In this document: positions 22,196 through 24,633 of the stretch, one piece after another
Layout: each line of letters opens with the position of its first letter
Numbering within the stretch: position 1 is the stretch's first letter
Assembly: GCA_963580245.1 (NCBI GenBank)
Contig: CAUZJO010000070.1
Coordinates: forward strand, 1-24,633
DNA length: 24,633 bases
Direction of reading: 5' to 3'
From: CAUZJO01 sp963580245
Lineage (GTDB): Bacteria; Sumerlaeota; Sumerlaeia; MVZB01
The notes under the pieces: generated by a model
Seen by the model: only the letters and a program-made list of their open reading frames with translations
Database searches by the model: none
Told to the model about the DNA's origin: nothing
Program-made: the position numbers and the translations under genes

Positions 22196-23581
22196 CTATT
22201 CAAGCGTGAACTCTGACAATTCAACGGGAACGAAATCTTCGGTCCCCAGAATGAAGTTGTCGATGTAATATGTGGTGCCACCCACAAATGGGATCGACGT
22301 GAAATGCGGATAACTCGCATGGCCCAATGGTGTGCCGCAAGTTGCGAGATCATCCAGCAAAAGCTGTTCGCCACTGCCATCATTGATGTAATAGTCAACG
22401 GTCAGGTTGTCCTGGTCGAACAGCACCTTATGATTGACCCATTTACCCACAAGATCGGCGTTGGCGATGCCAGTGTCGTTCCACGCAGAACAATTGTAAA
22501 CCTTCAGGAAACCGTCGGGGAAGAAGGCCAGCGTCACGATCTTGTAACCGTCGCCTGCTTGAGATACGGTGTTCCCGAAGTGGCCGAACTGAGCGACGTT
22601 GCTGCCGGAGGAGACGAAATAAACATCGAACTGGACCTTCACAATCCCCGTCTGCGGCACGTTGGCCAGCTCGGTGGAGGCCCGCGGAACATCGCCAGTA
22701 CCACCATGATAGTTTAAGCAAAGCGAGTACAGGCTGTCGACGGCGTAGTTCATCGACCAGGTGACATTCGAATCATTATCAACACTCGACCAGTGTCCAC
22801 CCGCTCCGAACGGGTCGGATTCGAACTCGTCCCGTGAATCGTGATTTGTCGGATCGGGCCCCGGCGTCGGCGTGGGGGTGGGACCCGGAGGTGAGCCGGT
22901 CGTGATTTCCAGATCATCGATGTAATACTGGGAAGGCCAAGACGAATAAGAGACGCAGAAATTATGGTCCTCGGCCCCGTCACCGAATCTGGCCCCAGCG
23001 TTGATCACCGGCTTGTTGGTACGGAGTTCCTGGTCGCCGCCGCCATCATTCGCAGTCAGGTAGTAGGTTCCGTTGTCCTGATCGAACAGCACACTGAACT
23101 GGATCCAGGTGTCCGTGGGGACAGTGTAACCGGTGGATATCCAATTCCCTTCGGCATCACAGACCTGAACTGCGCTGTCGACGCCGACGACCAGGAGGTC
23201 GCCGATCCCGTTGCCTGGATGACTGGCGTCGCCGAAAACCATATGATACAGCTTGTTACCCGATGGTACCTGGCTGAAATAGGCTTTCCATTTCACTTCC
23301 ACAAAGCCGGTCTGTGGCACGCCGGAAACATCGAAAAATGCCCGGTCCGCATCCTGCGTCCATCCGCCCGTGTCGTTGAGCATACTAATGGAATAAGAGC
23401 CGCTGGCGGCCTGCGTCGTGTTCCAGGATACTCGGGTGCCGCTCATTCCCCAGTCCGCGGCGAACGGATCGGATTCCAAATCATCGTTAACAGGGAAGGT
23501 GTAGGTAGCGAAAGCGGTCGCCGAAAAACACAGGCCGGCGACGAGACATATTAAAACACATACAGACCTTTCGTATTTCAT
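22196..23581 (-). CDS. Secreted protein with two copies of the same beta-sandwich-like domain
   Basis: 461 residues; ATG 23581 has a good SD (gaggag, about 8 nt upstream). The signal peptide is MKYERSVCVLICLVAGLCFS, cleaved near ATAFA. Domain one, about 30-225, opens DDLESDPFAADWG and has WNTTQAASGSYSISM, VPQTGFVEVKWKAYF, VLFDQDNGTYYL and YYIDDLEI. A GPTPTPTPGPDP linker follows. Domain two, about 250-448, opens DEFESDPFGAGGHW and has VPQTGIVKVQFDVYF, NVAQFGHFGNTVSQAGDGYK, VLFDQDNLTVDYY and YYIDNFIL. The tail is VPVELSEFTLE. QFGHFGNxxxQxxDGYKIxTL is shared with domain two of the 19793 protein. It is probably exported and surface-exposed or substrate-binding. No catalytic residues were recognised, and I cannot assign a named family. 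Confidence 0.82.
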   Translation of the reverse strand: MKYERSVCVLICLVAGLCFSATAFATYTFPVNDDLESDPFAADWGMSGTRVSWNTTQAASGSYSISMLNDTGGWTQDADRAFFDVSGVPQTGFVEVKWKAYFSQVPSGNKLYHMVFGDASHPGNGIGDLLVVGVDSAVQVCDAEGNWISTGYTVPTDTWIQFSVLFDQDNGTYYLTANDGGGDQELRTNKPVINAGARFGDGAEDHNFCVSYSSWPSQYYIDDLEITTGSPPGPTPTPTPGPDPTNHDSRDEFESDPFGAGGHWSSVDNDSNVTWSMNYAVDSLYSLCLNYHGGTGDVPRASTELANVPQTGIVKVQFDVYFVSSGSNVAQFGHFGNTVSQAGDGYKIVTLAFFPDGFLKVYNCSAWNDTGIANADLVGKWVNHKVLFDQDNLTVDYYINDGSGEQLLLDDLATCGTPLGHASYPHFTSIPFVGGTTYYIDNFILGTEDFVPVELSEFTLE

Positions 23582-23697
23582 GGTCAGAACTCCTCATAGC
23601 ACTGAGTAACGGCTCCTATCTGCCGAGCGTCTCCAACATCTCAGCCGGGCAATTCCACGACTTTATCACCTTCTTCCCAATGGTCTACTCGTCGTCC

Positions 23698-24320
23698 TCA
23701 ATCAGTTTTCTCTCTAACATGGTAGGTTTCGCGGACCAGGGCCATGTGGCTGTCCATCGCGCGACGGGTGCCGGCGGCGGTGCCCGCGGCTTCATAAATG
23801 GCCCGATGCAGCCGGATCGATTCCCACATCTGACTGCTTGCCCCCCCGCGGGTCTCATACTGGCAAGTGAGCCAGGCCCTGGTGAAACTCGGCGTCCAGC
23901 TTCGGCTCCACGTCATTGGCGTCCTCGGCCGCGTTCTCGATCCGCTCGATGAGCCCGGCCAGGCGCGCCGGGCGCTCAAGCGCGGCAATCTCGGGTTCGT
24001 TGACCTCGCCGCAGCGCGAGCAGGTCCCCGTGCGAACAGTTGCCCGAGACGCAAAACCGCTCGATCGACTCAGCCACCACCGCTTCTTGCCGCTTGTCGA
24101 TGTAAGTCCCGCTGCGCCAGGAGGTTGATCGCGTGCTGACCGTGGTGCGGCTGACTTCAAATCGCTGGGCCAGATCGCGCTCGGAAGGCAGACGCGAGCC
24201 AGCCTGGAGGTCTTGCTCGATCATCATCTGCTCCAGCCTATCGGCGATCCGACGCGGGAAAATCCAATGGTCGAGGCCGATTGAAGACAGTTTTACTTGG
24301 CTGAAAGTCCTCACCACCAC
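23698..24320 (-). pseudogene. GntR/FadR-type regulator gene with several frame breaks
   Basis: The pieces of one GntR-FCD regulator lie in order but in different - strand frames. From 24320: PRRIADRLEQMMIEQDLQAG, then SRLPSERDLAQRFEVSRTTV (winged helix). In another frame follows AINLLAQRDL. The first frame resumes as IDKRQEAVVAESIERF and DLLALR. After an apparent extra base comes EVNEPEIAALERPARLAGLI and KLDAEFHQGLAH (FCD helices, metal His). Then, in a third frame, QMWESIRLHRAIYEAAGTAA to HMALVRETYHVREKTD at the end. At least four frame changes are needed. Such regulators control sugar-acid and sulfosugar use. Either the gene is dead or the assembly is poor here (a ggggggg run is close to one break). 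Confidence 0.7.
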
Positions 24321-24520
24321 ATTCCGTTAGGTCCCAACCGACTTCTCAAGCAACCATCCCATTGGCCAATCCAATTTAATAAGTCTAGCATTTCAATGAA
24401 GTATGTTTCAAGTACTAATTGTTATCAATTGCATATCCAGAGGAAAGGGTGGACACTCGATTGATTAATTGCACGATGGAATATAAATCATTCTTAATAT
24501 TAGACTTATGAGGTAACTCC
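24321..24520. promoter_or_regulatory. AT-rich divergent spacer with palindromes
   Basis: 200 nt, clearly richer in A/T than the genes, between the GntR relic and the exported protein at the right edge. It holds ATTGGCCAAT (24361-24370), aattgttatcaatt (24417-24430; arms aattg/caatt) and a 9-bp inverted pair ataagtcta (24379-24387)/tagacttat (24501-24509). TTGATT at 24461 and TATAAA at 24482 (15-nt spacing) could form a promoter for the rightward gene. These are plausible operators for the neighbouring regulator, but that is inference. Confidence 0.35.
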
Positions 24521-24633
24521 ATGAAGACTAATCATCCGTCGCGGCTCTTGTGCGAGTCACCGTCGCCGGTCGTTTTGATATGTTTTTCGACTATTTGGGC
24601 GGGTCTGGCCGCGGCCGAGCCTTTATCGGCCGG
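24521..24633 (+). CDS. Start of an exported protein, 3' end outside window
   Basis: ATG 24521 with SD-like gaggt (24510-24514) opens a frame that stays open to the window end. The first 37 residues (MKTNHPSRLLCESPSPVVLI, then CFSTIWAGLAAAEPLSA) form a signal peptide: basic start, hydrophobic core, and cleavage probably after GLAAA. Its function cannot be told from this part. It is divergent from the GntR relic and may have been its target. Confidence 0.55.
   Translation, partial: MKTNHPSRLLCESPSPVVLICFSTIWAGLAAAEPLSA

Overview
The window is GC-rich bacterial DNA, probably from the Planctomycetota or a related free-living polysaccharide degrader (a Hydrogenedentota- or Sumerlaeota-like lineage would also fit). 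This rests on gene content, not on a marker gene. The indicators are a Tat-exported sulfatase, a DUF1501 protein paired with a DUF1549/DUF1553 multi-motif cytochrome, several sugar isomerase-like TIM barrels, a type II pseudopilin, and secreted proteins with Thr-Pro linkers. No rRNA, tRNA or CRISPR array was seen.

Layout. Positions 1-450 hold the end of a membrane protein with a bacterial PH domain, followed by a terminator-like hairpin. Positions 718-4112 form a two-gene + strand unit: a sulfatase overlapping by 4 nt a secreted GH127-like (beta-L-arabinofuranosidase family) protein. Positions 4113-6880 are a decay zone with an IS1634-like transposase remnant, a fragment of an acyltransferase/ankyrin gene, and a PHP-domain gene broken by one nonsense codon and one frameshift. 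Positions 7324-9723 carry an orphan peptide/oligosaccharide-type ABC binding lipoprotein and purN. Positions 9937-11976 hold a second GH127-like protein. A REP-like hairpin cluster (12042-12138) precedes a sugar phosphate isomerase/epimerase (12293-13102).

On the - strand, 19521 down to 13126 looks like one catabolic unit: 2-hydroxyacid dehydrogenase, TIM-barrel isomerase, the large cytochrome/DUF1549/DUF1553 protein, then DUF1501. Further right on the - strand, two secreted proteins, each with two copies of the same roughly 200-residue domain, flank a GspG-like pseudopilin. A small remnant of a second pseudopilin may lie at 19536-19721. A GntR regulator gene with several frame breaks (23698-24320) and an AT-rich divergent spacer precede the start of another exported protein at the right edge.

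How the genes may work together (inference): exported sulfatase and GH127-like enzymes would trim sulfated or arabinose-containing glycans. The isomerase, dehydrogenase and periplasmic cytochrome genes would process the sugars or their oxidised products. The double-domain proteins may bind substrate at the surface. I found no certain new defence or mobile system. The strongest points for follow-up are the double-domain/pseudopilin locus, the two divergent GH127-like paralogues, and the perfect 36-bp tandem duplication of the DUF1501 translation start region.
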